A stretch of DNA of 64,000 nucleotides from Aphis gossypii (taxonomy: Eukaryota > Arthropoda > Insecta > Hemiptera > Aphididae), in NCBI RefSeq assembly GCF_020184175.1, contig NC_065532.1, forward strand, positions 22,754,001 to 22,818,000, read 5' to 3'. The notes beneath the pieces are model-generated. The model saw only the letters and a list, made by a program, of their open reading frames with translations, was not told the DNA's origin and searched no databases. Position numbers and translations under genes: made by a program. This document shows, piece by piece, positions 46,314 to 58,168 of the stretch (position 1 is the first letter of the stretch; each line of letters starts with the position of its first letter).

Positions 46314-47544
46314 TCAATGCATAAATCTTGGGAGCCAATTAAATACGTTAAAATGATGATTACCTAAAACGTCCATTTTCCGATTCAAATGATTTAATCC
46401 CTCCATTTCCCGATTCAAATGATTCAATCCCTCCATTTTCTGATTCAAAAGATTCAATCCCTCCATTTTCTGATTCAAAAGATTCAATCCCTCCATTTTC
46501 TGATTCAAAAGATTCAATCCGTCCAGTTTGGTGTCTATCGTCGTCAAATTGCATTACCATCCTATAAATATAAATACGACATATGTGTTGAATAAGTAAC
46601 ATAGTCGAACATAATACAAACAAAATTCATTATATCAATATAAAATATTGTTAATATCATTGTTTTAATTGTTACAAGCGTTAACAGATGTAAACATATT
46701 ACAGTTGGGTTATTAATAAATAACCAGATTTCAATTCTTTTGCTATTGAAATGTAAACTTTCAAAGAAAATTATTACATGAAGTTTAGAAGAATGGTTCA
46801 CACTTATGTCTGAATCTAATTACAATTCAATTATTAATAATTTGCACACCAAATGAAGACGTGTAAAAATAACTGATAACTTTTCATATTCAATCAATGG
46901 TAAACATAGTTTAATTACCTTGCATATAAACGAAAATAAATTACATTAGTTTGACAAACATTGACTTCGCCCGTCTCAAGCAAATACAAAATTTGATCTA
47001 GTAGACTATGACACTGGCTGTAGTATTAACATACTTACTTACCCTAAATTCAAATATAACAAACTCTACACCCAACGTCTTAGCCCACTAGGCCATGAGC
47101 CCAGAAGTTATTTAATTGATATTTGCGCATATAAGTTGAAATAACGAAGAATAAAAAACGAAAACTGAGTAAAATATCTTTTTTATTAAAAATTTTCCCG
47201 GGGACGACAATGCCATCGCAAGGGGAAAAGTTGTGGATAAACGTTTTTAAATCTCCCTGTAACTGTTAAAAACGAGGAAAGTAAGCAACCACAAATCTGA
47301 TCACTCCAGAGGGAAAGTCGTGGACAAACGTTTTTAAATCTCCCTGTAATTTTAAAAACGGGGATAGAACCGAATAATACTACCTACTTACGGGCATAGA
47401 ATTGGTCTTACAGACGTACGAAATACATATTCAGTTGTGACTTACCTTTATCAGTATAATATAAATTAGTGCGGATATTATGGCTAAAAAAACAAATGCC
47501 AGTATCATAAAGCAAATATTCAATACTTTATGAACCTGAACCAT
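46314..47544 (-). CDS. Possible small membrane-anchored protein with 10-residue repeats
   Basis: An exon at 47544-47446 starts MVQVHKVLNICFMILAFVF and is one hydrophobic signal anchor followed by a consensus donor (AAGGTAAGT). About 900 bp further on, a minus-strand frame ending at 46314 repeats MEGLNLLNQK four to five times and finishes NWLPRFMH. A splice at TTGAATCAG/AAAATGGAG (about 46500) would keep phase. The repeat part could form a coiled coil. A second frame of the same DNA (SFESENGGIE) is also open. The exon linkage is inference and intermediate exons may be missing. No family recognised. Confidence 0.3.
46381..46520. repeat. 30-bp tandem repeat, about five units
   Basis: Units of 30 bp (GATTCAATCCCTCCATTTTC plus TGATTCAAAA) run from 46381; the outer left units carry a few substitutions and the inner three are nearly identical. 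A multiple of three, so coding phase is kept. Confidence 0.85.
47222..47366. repeat. Two direct copies of a ~57-bp unit
   Basis: GGGGAAAAGTTGTGGATAAACG and GGGAAAGTCGTGGACAAACG each precede TTTTTAAATCTCCCTGTAA. The units are at 47222-47280 and 47310-47366. Confidence 0.7.
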
Positions 47545-47750
47545 TTTGTTATGTTATTCAGTGATATCTTCTTCAATCTATAACATAATAATAGTTATTA
47601 ATTATTATTATTTTCACTCGAAAATTTGTATGAAACGTCTTACTTGTATAACTAACATTTGGTTACTACAAATAATTGATATATGAATTTGATATTTACT
47701 TATAAATAATAATTCAGGTTGCCATGTTCCTAATATTTATTGTTAGCCAG

Positions 47751-48672
47751 CAGTGGCGGTCAAATGATTTTGTCATGGGGGGGGGGGGGGGGATGAGGCT
47801 GATTTTTTAATATGCACTACTATTAATCATTAAAATATAATTTATGGTTATGCCTAATATCAATTTTTTTAAATTCAGGTAAATTGTTACTTTATTTATA
47901 ACAATGTAATATTACTAATATTAACAATATTTGTATCATATTATTAAATCTATTTTTTTGTTTTTTTTTGCTAATTCATCCAGCACTTCATTGGAGGTTA
48001 TATTTATAATTCCACGATGAACAGCCATAGTGGCCAAACCATTGAGACGACTCTAGAATAATAAAATTACACAATTAAAAAATATATACATACATAATAT
48101 TATATTAACATAATGTACTAATATACAAAGCAGTATATTGACATTTCAAAGATGCTTATAAGTTATAATTTTACTATAAAATAAATTAACAAAACCCACA
48201 AAGTTAGTGTATAATATATTTATATTTGAACTGTTAATTTAATACTTATTCCAATTATAGGTTAATATATTATATTATTTTATAATAAGTACAGCAAACT
48301 TACCTCCCCCATAGTATTTCTCAAATATGTTTTCAACCATTTTATTGATACATTTCGGCCGATGGCCCGGTCAAGGGAGGAGTGTGTTGTTATTGAATAT
48401 TCACGATCACCGAGCTGGGTAATTCCTGTAAATTTTGTATAAGCAACTAATTACTAAATATTAATAATAATAACAGCCTTCTTCCTAGAACGAGTCTAGA
48501 ATCGAGATAATAATAATATACGCTCATAAGCGTTATTTTCAGAAAAATTAAAACAAAATGTAATACATTAACATTATAGTACAATATACATATATATAAT
48601 TGTTATAAATATTAAGGAAAAAAAGCCAAGGGGGGGGGGATCTATCCCCCTCATCCCCCCCGTTTGACCGCC
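47751..48672 (-). mobile_element. Decayed hAT element with poly-G ends
   Basis: Ends are inverted: CAGTGGCGGTCAAA at 47751 and TTTGACCGCCA near 48662-48672, each followed inward by G- or C-runs. On the minus strand, two exon-like pieces (about 48426-48305 and 48060-47960) read WLKTYLRNTMGE and SRLNGLATMAVHRGI then NEVLDELA, the C-terminal dimerisation region typical of hAT transposases. The catalytic part is missing. A target duplication could not be fixed. Confidence 0.6.
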
Positions 48673-49205
48673 AGTTAAAATAGCCAGTTAAGTAAGGTTG
48701 TTTGAGCAATAATATTATTAACATATTTTTTAATGAGTGTATATTATTTACATATACATGTGCACTTTCATATATTTTAACATCGATAAAATATGATAAT
48801 GAGGTCTCGTTAATACCTAATTACTTATTTACGTTATATATATACGAGTATATACTTCTATGAACTAAAATTAACTTACATACTATTTCAAAATGTTTTG
48901 TATTCTATATTAAATATAAGAATATTATATTTTTTAAGGGGGCAATGCCCAGCATGTAGTGGAAAGGAGGGGAGGGGTAAGGCCCAGCACGCGGACGAAA
49001 AAGAGGGTGAGGTATTTCGCGTAAGGGCTTTTCCTATGTATGGTTTGTGATCGGGAAGGGGTGAAAAAATACATAGGTTAGGTGATGGAGAACACATAAA
49101 AGTGATAGGAGGGGAGGGGGCATGGCCGCGATAGGCATGGAGGGGCATGGCACGCGCACGATAGGGAGGGTGGGGTAATGGGATTCACGGGATTTGCGGG
49201 GGGCA
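48673..49205. other. Non-coding, including a G-rich subterminal tract
   Basis: From about 48940 to 49205 the plus strand is G-rich (AAGGAGGGGAGGGG and similar) and leads directly into a Polinton-like terminus. Short frames on the other strand look like artefacts of that base composition. Confidence 0.5.
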
Positions 49206-49229
49206 CAGAACATACCAAAACATACTACT
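49206..49229. repeat. Solo terminus of a Polinton-like element
   Basis: CAGAACATACCAAAACATAC plus TACT differs by only two substitutions from the right end of the 6.4 kb insertion at 38657-38680. No matching left end was found in the window. Confidence 0.65.
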
Positions 49230-52200
49230 TTCAATCTAAATAATTACTAACTGCTACAAATTATAAAAGATAAATTATATTTTTTAGATATTACTACTTA
49301 TTTAACACGATATTATCCAAATGTCATCAATATAGGTATATTATATTTTTATAATTTAAAAAAAAATAAGATATATTTGAGTGTAATTATTTGAACATTT
49401 GTCAATCTTAAAGATTATAATACATCTCAAATTGCTTATTATAAATACATTTTAGTTCTTCTTCAAATTAACCATTACTAGATATCTCTGGTAACTATAT
49501 TAAGCCACTTGGCTTTGGATCTTTCAAGTGATATACTGATATTGATTGTATTATTAATAAATATAGTATAAGAACGGTCGTAATAATTGTACTAAGTTTA
49601 TGTTATAAATTTATAAATATTTTTAGTGTTAACAAAATGATAATAATTATTTATTTATTTATTTAATGTGTATTAGTATTTTTTGTATAAATTACATATC
49701 TTCTCAATATCATTATCATTATTTAACTAAACACTATCTTGTCATCACTCAACGACAATATTGTATGTTCATTAGTATCTTTAATGGTATCCATTAGCAA
49801 GACATTGGAAATGTGTTTTCGTCATTGATGAGTACAGTAAAAGTTATGAGCAAAATAAAAATAAATTAATATGTTTATAATTAAGTAAAATTTGTTTATC
49901 TAATTAAGTGTAAATAATGTTTTAAAAAAAGGTTGAAACCTAATTGAATAATCTATTTTTAATTAATCATATTATTTATTTTATTATTTTTAGTCTTTAA
50001 GAATTTAGGTCTTATATATCATATGTATATATACATATATTATATATATTTTATCATTGTTAACATTATATTATTAATGCCAAGAATATTATAGATAAAT
50101 AATAAAAAAATTAATATCGACTAAAAGTACATTGACATTCTTAAATGTAAAATAATACCCTACAGTTGAAAATAAACATTTAATTAAATAAATGTATAGT
50201 ATATAGTCAAACTTAATATTAATATACTCACTATTTGCAAAAATAACAGACGGCAAGAATACTATTATGATGGGTAACATGTATTTTCATCAGTTTACTG
50301 TAAACGTAATAAAAATAAAAAAACAAAGTAAGTAACTCTATAAAGTGATTTTTATTTCGTCAGTGTTGAGTTTTATCAATTGTACAATATTTATTTAATG
50401 TGTTATTTATAAAAATTTTAAATTATTCAATATTTTATTGTACAGCAAATAACTTATTGTCTACTGAATATTTTTTAAATTAAAATTTAATTTTGAAATA
50501 TTTAAACTTGCAATGATAATATTTGACACTCTTCAAAGTATGATACAATTAAATTAATATAAACTTGATTTCTATTATGTGTTACTAAAATGTGTATTGG
50601 ATGTATATATATAAAAACGAAATATTTCTACTTTAGAGTTATTATATACTTGTTTAAAATTTTAGAAGTCTGTATCTTCAGTCTAATAATCTACCATTGT
50701 TATTGGTACAGTTAAAATCAGTTTTAACTAAATATGAAAATATCGATTTATTACAGTTAACCTTTTTTTATTATTATTAAGGTTAGCATTTTTTCTAAAT
50801 TGATTTGATTTGATATCTAAAATATTAATCTAAAGCAAACTTAATACATGAATTACCCAAATAAAATCATAAAATTGTATGTTATTTAATTTTAAAGTTC
50901 AATATGATTAAATAATTTTGTAAATATAATACTATGATGTCAATGATGAAATGCAACACAAACGACTGAAAGTTATTTTGTTTTAACATTACGTGAACAA
51001 CATTAGTTTTATTGTGTGCCCATGAGATTCTCGTTACTGCCAAGTATAAATGTATAACAATAACTTATAACTATTAGAGGCAGGATAGAAAGGGAAGATA
51101 TTATTAAAGCGGTATTTTTTGTGGACAATTAGTGATCTCTGAATTACTGGTATTCATTTTTGTATCCTATTGTAAATATAAAAAGTATGTTAGTGACAAT
51201 TAATTAGTTTTTAAGATTGTTCAGTAGTTATTAAGTTGTTAAGTTGCAATTATATTTATAGTTTATACTTACTATTTTTATAGTTATTTAATAAATAATT
51301 TAAAATAAATGTTTATAGCAAAGTGAAAAGAAAATGTTGTGTATTTTTAATCCTTTTGACAGTTTTACTTTAATAATTTGATACTTCCGTCATGATTTTT
51401 GATACAATAGTGTTAGACACAATTTATATTTATATATATAAAAAAATTATTTAAATATTTGAGAATATTTAGTTTTTTTTTAGTGTGTCTTGTAATATTT
51501 GTAATTTAAGAGAAAAAAATAATAAATAATAATAATAAAAAAAATTAATTTTTCTATAATTTTGAGACATCTTATCAATTTTCTTTTATTATTTACTAAA
51601 CCAATATTTGTAGTGCAATGAATTTTTATGTTCATTCTTACAACTATTATTTATTTTTATTTTATAATTATCTGTAACTTTTAAGAAAATGTCATAATAT
51701 CAAGTGTACAATGTTCATTTGTAATAATAATTTTTAACTTAGGGCTAAGTAGACTATCTGACAATGTTAATTTTTTGCCGGGAATTATGGTACCGTCCAA
51801 TTATGATGAGCAATGTAGGCAAAATTAATTATAAATTTTCTGGGCCATGTAGAAATCGTCCAATCTAACTTGGTTAATGTTAACCAACATTATTTAAACC
51901 ATCTTAAACCGTACTATTCTTACTTATTTCATTAATTACCTTATTAGTTGAATATTACCATATAAATATTTGTTATAGTATTTATTTTAATAGGTATTTT
52001 AAATTCCAACTTAAAAGTGTATGCCAAATAATTTAAATGGTATAATATGATATGTACTTATAATTGACTAACAATTTGTACCTGTATTTTAAATAAAATA
52101 TAGTCAAACTTGAAACTAGATGAAATATCCGTCGTTGTCGAGTTATAATAAATAAAAAAATAGTTGAAAAATTATAAAAATTGATAGTTATAAACTTATA

Positions 52201-53764
52201 ATTATGTGATATGTTAAACATAAAGAAATAAAATAAAGTATTAAGTGATTAGTTTTGTATTGTATAGTTTTGGTAATTTTTAAACATAGTTACGCTGCAA
52301 ATATTTCACACATAATGTAACTAACTTGGGAATAAACATTTTTTAACCCGTGCTCATAATGACAACGGCTCAGTAGTATACTAGGGGTCTATGCATGGCG
52401 TACGCACACATTGCTACATAACTATACTGAAAACTAAAAATATTTCTAATAATTTTTTTAAACCTTCCCGTTTAAATGGTTCATATACGTACCAAACACT
52501 TGCGTTTAAAACAAAAATGATTCAAATCGGTTCTGTTCAACTTAAGGTATAGTTGTTCAAAAAAATATCATCTCACGTTTTAATGATGTATAAAGATAGT
52601 AATTTTTGTTTATATCTTAAGTTACGAATTACAATGTCCAATCAACTATTGGATTGGATAAAGTATAACTCTGTTCGGTCAAAACATAATTTTAATGTAT
52701 TACGCGAAAACACTGGACAGTGTACCTACACATCGCATTATCGGTACCCGTGTGTTTATTATATTCATAGACATATTTTCTTTTTGCATTGTTGATGGAT
52801 ATTTATCTTTATAGTTTAGACGAGCTTAAAATTGTAGAAAAAATAACTTAAATTTCACACGGTTATTGTTACTTAATTTAAGCGAATAATCATCATGTGT
52901 CATACACTCATACGCCGTTTTTAGTACTCATTTACGACGTATATGTAGAGACTATAGTGTGTTTTAAACTATTCAACTGAAAAGACGTGAACGTAATATA
53001 ACCAAATTGGATTTAATTAATTATTTAGGGCATATCTAAATATATCTCTTATATATCATATGATTTGGTCTTAAACCGAGTTTAAGAAAAATCTTATTTA
53101 AACTTAGTTTAAACTAAACTGGTACATCTGGCCCTATAAAAAAACCAAAACATTTGCACTTTGTATTTGATTAGACGATTAATATGAATGAAATACCTAG
53201 TTTTAGAGTACCTATGTACTAATGGCTGGTATCGAATTGCAGGTTCCCGAACGGCCGAGTTCCAACCCTCACATGTCGAATTGGTTCCCGTTTAATAACG
53301 CACATTTCCCTTCTCAATTTCTTACTATCAACTTAAAAGTGAGCTTGGTTAAAAATAATAATCAACAACTTAGTTCCCTTTTCATTAAACATAAACTCCA
53401 TAATAGCAAATAGTTAAAATTAAAACACGATCGATGTATATATATACAACATATTGTATAAGCGAAAACAAATTTATACGAGTAATGAGTATAATGTATA
53501 AATGACGATAATATGTTATTCAAGACTGTAAAGTGCTCACTAACATTATTGTCATAAGTACATAAGATATATAAGATTTATCCATATGGCTTATCGCGAA
53601 TACGTACGTATATATCTCACTCGTGGTATATATATCGATGTACCGCAGCTATAATTTTCTAAACCTATAACTAGGTATCTATTGCCACTATAGATAGTGT
53701 AGATACATTTATATTTTTTACTATTTTGTACCAATTATTATAAATGAAATTAAAATTGTAATTA
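49230..53764. other. 4.5 kb AT-rich desert
   Basis: I found no supported gene, RNA gene or mobile element with defined ends. Short open frames here (for example near 50089, 52033 and 52553) lack any family resemblance and are expected by chance. Confidence 0.4.
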
Positions 53765-54408
53765 TTACAAAACAAAAACCCTCCGTCTAACTCCGTGTAA
53801 AAATTAGCTAAGTAAAAAAAAGAAGAAAAAAATCAAAAAAAAAAATCATTGTATAACCAAAACATTTTTCGCTTCATATAGAATTTATAAAACCAGTAAT
53901 TTCAAAGCACTATAAAGATGTGATATCATAAATAAATGCTAAGTAAACTGAATTTAAGTATATTTAGTCTTTCGATAATTTATTTACTTGGCGAGGAAAT
54001 TTTTTACTTCATACGATACAATGATACAATATAAGAACGTGGCGCTGGATGAATAATTAGACAATAAGACATTATAATTAAAAATATTACAGTTAACATT
54101 TCTATACTAATCAAAATAATACTCTACAACCAATAATAACACTTTACACTGTATACTCTATATTAATACTAAAATTTCCTCGCCAAGTAAATAAATTATC
54201 GAAACAGACTAAATATACTTAAATTCAGTTTACTTAGCATTTATTTATGATATCACATCTTTATAGTGCTTTGAAATTACTGGTTTTATAAATTCTATAT
54301 GAAGCGAAAAATGTTTTGGTTATACAATGATTTTTTTTTTTGATTTTTTTCTTCTTTTTTTTACTTAGCTAATTTTTACACGGAGTTAGACGGAGGGTTT
54401 TTGTTTTG
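53765..54408. mobile_element. Palindromic MITE, ~240-bp arms
   Basis: Arms 53765-54005 and 54171-54408 are near-perfect inverted copies, outer ends ACCCTCCGTCTAACTCCGTG. The loop is about 165 bp. Non-coding. The AACTCCGTGTAAAAA motif recurs in the palindromic MITE at 57052-57491, which suggests related families. Confidence 0.8.
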
Positions 54409-54410
54409 AT

Positions 54411-54745
54411 AATTTATGTTTAAATTCATTGCTTATAAATTGAACTTAGCTGGTGACATTATTTAAAACTCATGAGAATTCATTTCGTATTGAGTATACA
54501 TGTTATCTTTGAAAATGAGTGATACTAATTAAGTGTTATATAAATTAATTGTTATAATTTTAAAGTTACCAGCTAAGTTCAATTTATAAGCAATGAATTT
54601 TAACATAAATTATAATAATATATCTATTCCTATATAGTTTAAATACATAGCTATAAAATGATATCACAACTTTTTGAGGTGGATTTTTTTTATACTGAGC
54701 GTTTTTTTACACGGAGTTTGGCGTAGTGTTTTTTGTTGGGATATC
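54411..54745. repeat. Partial copy of the 57052-57491 MITE
   Basis: Contains the right half of that element, ending GGCGTAGTGTTTTTTGTTGG, with a different left side. It forms the outer part of the large inverted repeat. Confidence 0.6.
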
Positions 54746-57219
54746 ACTAATTTTTTTATGTTATTATTATTATTATTATTGTTGTTATTGTAATCATTAT
54801 TATTAAATATTATAATGTCATTTATGTATTATTAATTATTATATATCAAACATTTAAGTTTTTAATTATTTTTTTCCATTAATAGGTATAATGTAAATAT
54901 CTTCCCCCCCCCCCCCCCGAGGCCACCGTTCATACTTTATTTGAGTATCATTACACCTTACTCAATTATTTTGATGCCTTATTAAGTTTGTATAATGGCC
55001 CTCGGTCATTTGTTCCCCATGATGACATATAACTGAATGCACTCGATAATAGATTGAATTAATTTTTAATTTGTAGTTGAAACTTGATTAATTATTAGGT
55101 TATTAATTTTATTTTGGAAATTGTTGGACCAGAGTAATACTTGTAGCATTATATATATATATATTGAAAGAACAATATTGATAAATGATAATATACGCGA
55201 GCCGTTACGTATTAACTGAAAACACCGCCACCGCAAGCGCTGTGACAAAGCACGCGCGTACGGTAAGTGTGTGTGTGTATTTCCTCAGTGGGCGGGGAAC
55301 TTCATGCGGGCCGCAGGGAATATTATCGAATAACATTTTCTTTTTTTGCCATAAAAATTCATAATATATTTGGCTATAACTCCATTTATAATGTTCAGAT
55401 CGGATTAAAAAGTGCAGCATGCACTTCTACGGAACATTTCCAATAAGATTGGTGCATTGTCAAACTAAATTATTGTACAAGAAATTAGGTATGCATTGTC
55501 AACTATTTTTTTTCGTGATTTCAGATGCTTCCTGTAATTATACCCGGCAGTTGTCGCGCGTTGTGATTGCCGATGCGTTCATTTTAAGGCGTTTTTTTTT
55601 TTTTATACTTAGCGCGACCCTGCCGGGTCGTTGGATTTGATTTCAACATAAGGTTTACCACTTTACACACACGTTAATTGTACATATTTTAATATTTAAT
55701 ATTTTACAATTCAGTATTCGGTATATTCTGCAGGGGCTAAAATATCTAAATGTTTGTATATTGCACACTTAATACGCGACGATGTGTTATTGAAATTGTG
55801 GTTTATAAGTCACGAGTCCGTAAATATCAACATTAACTTATAGACGTTATAGTGATGTATCACTATATACTATTTAATCGATGTAGGTGTAATTGTACTT
55901 ACTTCATTATTACTATCTACATGAATCATTATTGAAATCAGCACCAGAGAATTTGTTAGTATTAGGTTCATTTATTGTTTGTTTCCTCTAAGTTGGCTGA
56001 TGGATCCAATTTCCAAACATACAATTAGATGATAAATATTCTAATCTAACACTATAACGTACCACGTTCCCCATTTTAAAATAAAATTAATACGTTTATA
56101 ATTATCATTTATCACAATATTATCGATTATAATTTATTTCGTTACGTTATCTAACGACCCGGCAGGGTCGCGCTAAGTATAAAAAAAAAAAACGCCTTAA
56201 AATGAACGCATCGGCAATCACAACGCGCGACAACTGCCGGGTATAATTACAGGAAGTATCTGAAATCACGAAAAAAAATAGTTGACAATGCATACCTAAT
56301 TTCTTGTACAATAATTTAGTTTGACAATGCACCAATCTTATTGGAAATGTTCCGTAGAAGTGCATGCTGCACTTTTTAATCCGATCTGAACATTATAAAT
56401 GGAGTTATAGCCAAATATATTATGAATTTTTATGGCAAAAAAAGAAAATGTTATTCGATAATATTCCCTGCGGCCCGCATGAAGTTCCCCGCCCACTGAG
56501 GAAATACACACACACACTTACCGTACGCGCGTGCTTTGTCACAGCGCTTGCGGTGGCGGTGTTTTCAGTTAATACGTAACGGCTCGCGTATATTATCATT
56601 TATCAATATTGTTCTTTCAATATATATATATATATAATGCTACAAGTATTACTCTGGTCCAACAATTTCCAAAATAAAATTAATAACCTAATAATTAATC
56701 AAGTTTCAACTACAAAATTAAAAATTAATTCAATCTATTATCGAGTGCATTCAGTTATATGTCATCATGGGGAACAAATGACCGAGGGCCATTATACAAA
56801 CTTAATAAGGCATCAAAATAATTGAGTAAGGTGTAATGATACTCAAATAAAGTATGAACGGTGGCCTCGGGGGGGGGGGGGGGGGAAGATATTTACATTA
56901 TACCTATTAATGGAAAAAAATAATTAAAAACTTAAATGTTTGATATATAATAATTAATAATACATAAATGACATTATAATATTTAATAATAATGATTACA
57001 ATAACAACAATAATAATAATAATAATAATAACATAAAAAAATTAGTGATATCCCAACAAAAACACTACGCCAAACTCCGTGTAAAAAAACGCTCAGTATA
57101 AAAAAAATCCACCTCAAAAAGTTGTGATATCATTTTATAGCTATGTATTTAAACTATATAGGAATAGATATATTATTATAATTTATGTTAAAATTCATTG
57201 CTTATAAATTGAACTTAGC
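54570..57219. repeat. Large inverted repeat, ~1.07 kb arms, 0.5 kb loop
   Basis: Arms 54570-55635 and 56147-57219 are almost identical inverted copies. They include a poly-C/poly-G tract (54904-54919 and 56869-56886), an ATT microsatellite, a GC-rich segment with CTCAGTGGGCGGGGAACTTC resembling a hAT end, and inner ends CGACCCTGCCGGGTCG. The loop (55636-56146) has no gene. The identical small frames within both arms are mirror images and not evidence of a gene. Confidence 0.85.
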
Positions 57220-57491
57220 TGGTGACTTTAAAATTATAACACTTAATTAGTATCACTCATTTTCAAAGATGACATGTATACTCAATACGAAATGAATTCT
57301 CATGAGTTTTAAATAATGTCACCAGCTAAGTTCATTTATAAGCAATGAATTTTAACATAAATTATAATAATATATCTATTCCTATATAGTTTAAATACAT
57401 AGCTATAAAATGATATCACAACTTTTTGAGGTGGATTTTTTTTATACTGAGCGTTTTTTTACACGGAGTTTGGCGTAGTGTTTTTGTTGGG
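57052..57491. mobile_element. Palindromic MITE, 440 bp
   Basis: Inverted ends CCCAACAAAAACACTACGCC; arms extend about 200 bp each to a short centre with the inner pair AACTTAGCTGGTGAC and its complement. Flanks both contain GATA. Non-coding. Confidence 0.8.
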
Positions 57492-58168
57492 ATACATAAA
57501 TTATTATTAATTGTAGTAATATTACTAAAATACAAAAATTCATATTTCAATAATTATTAGGTACTCATTAGTATTTGAATTTAATACTCCTACATACTTT
57601 AATTTTGTACTGCACATAATTTTAGTTTCTGAAAATTATGGGTACTTAAAGTATATATAGATTTACAATTCACATATGGATGGGAAACACTTTAAAAAAA
57701 TTGAGAAAATCTGTTATTTTTGATTAAACAGAGATTTTTTTGTTTTTACTTTTACTTTTTTTGTTCTGGTGGATGGGTAGTAATACACAATCTGAAAATG
57801 TGTTGTATTCTTATGTTTTAATAATTCGACAGGTTACTGTTACCTATTTACAGTTTTATTTTTATTATCAAAACCTTGGTTACAAGGTTAGGTAAAGAAC
57901 CTCCGTGTATTTGCAGGACTATACATAAAATTAAAAGATTAATTAATAATCATTTATAAATCTTTTTTTTTTCAAAACCTGTTGATATTATTTTTAGATT
58001 TAACTGGGTTTACCTAATACTTGTTTTATTGAAATTCAAGGTAACATATTAAATTTTCAAAATCTTATAATATTCAATAATTATTTTTACGGCTATGGAA
58101 GAAGATGCGATGAATAGATAAATTAATCATTGCCTATCTCTAACTATTTTTTACTTTTAAATAATATA
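57492..58168. other. Intergenic, 3' of DRC9
   Basis: AT-rich with no gene; presumably holds the 3' untranslated region of the gene ending at 58169. Confidence 0.4.

Noticed and set aside
47060..47110. Possible tRNA-derived stretch (CTTAGCCCACTAGGCCATGAGCC)
   Set aside because: An anticodon-arm-like motif appears in complement, but acceptor and T arms do not pair.
48888..49234. Overlapping proline-rich minus-strand frames
   Set aside because: They arise from the G-rich subterminal tract, with low-complexity composition and no start context or conservation.
51730..53140. Possible inverted ends AGGGCTAAGTAG and TGGTACATCTGGCCCT
   Set aside because: Only about seven bases pair convincingly over 1.4 kb; insufficient for an element.
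55419..56365. Two identical 72-residue frames starting MHFYGTFPIRL in opposite orientation
   Set aside because: They are mirror copies within the large inverted repeat, have no family resemblance, and lie in non-coding repeat sequence. Identity comes from the duplication.
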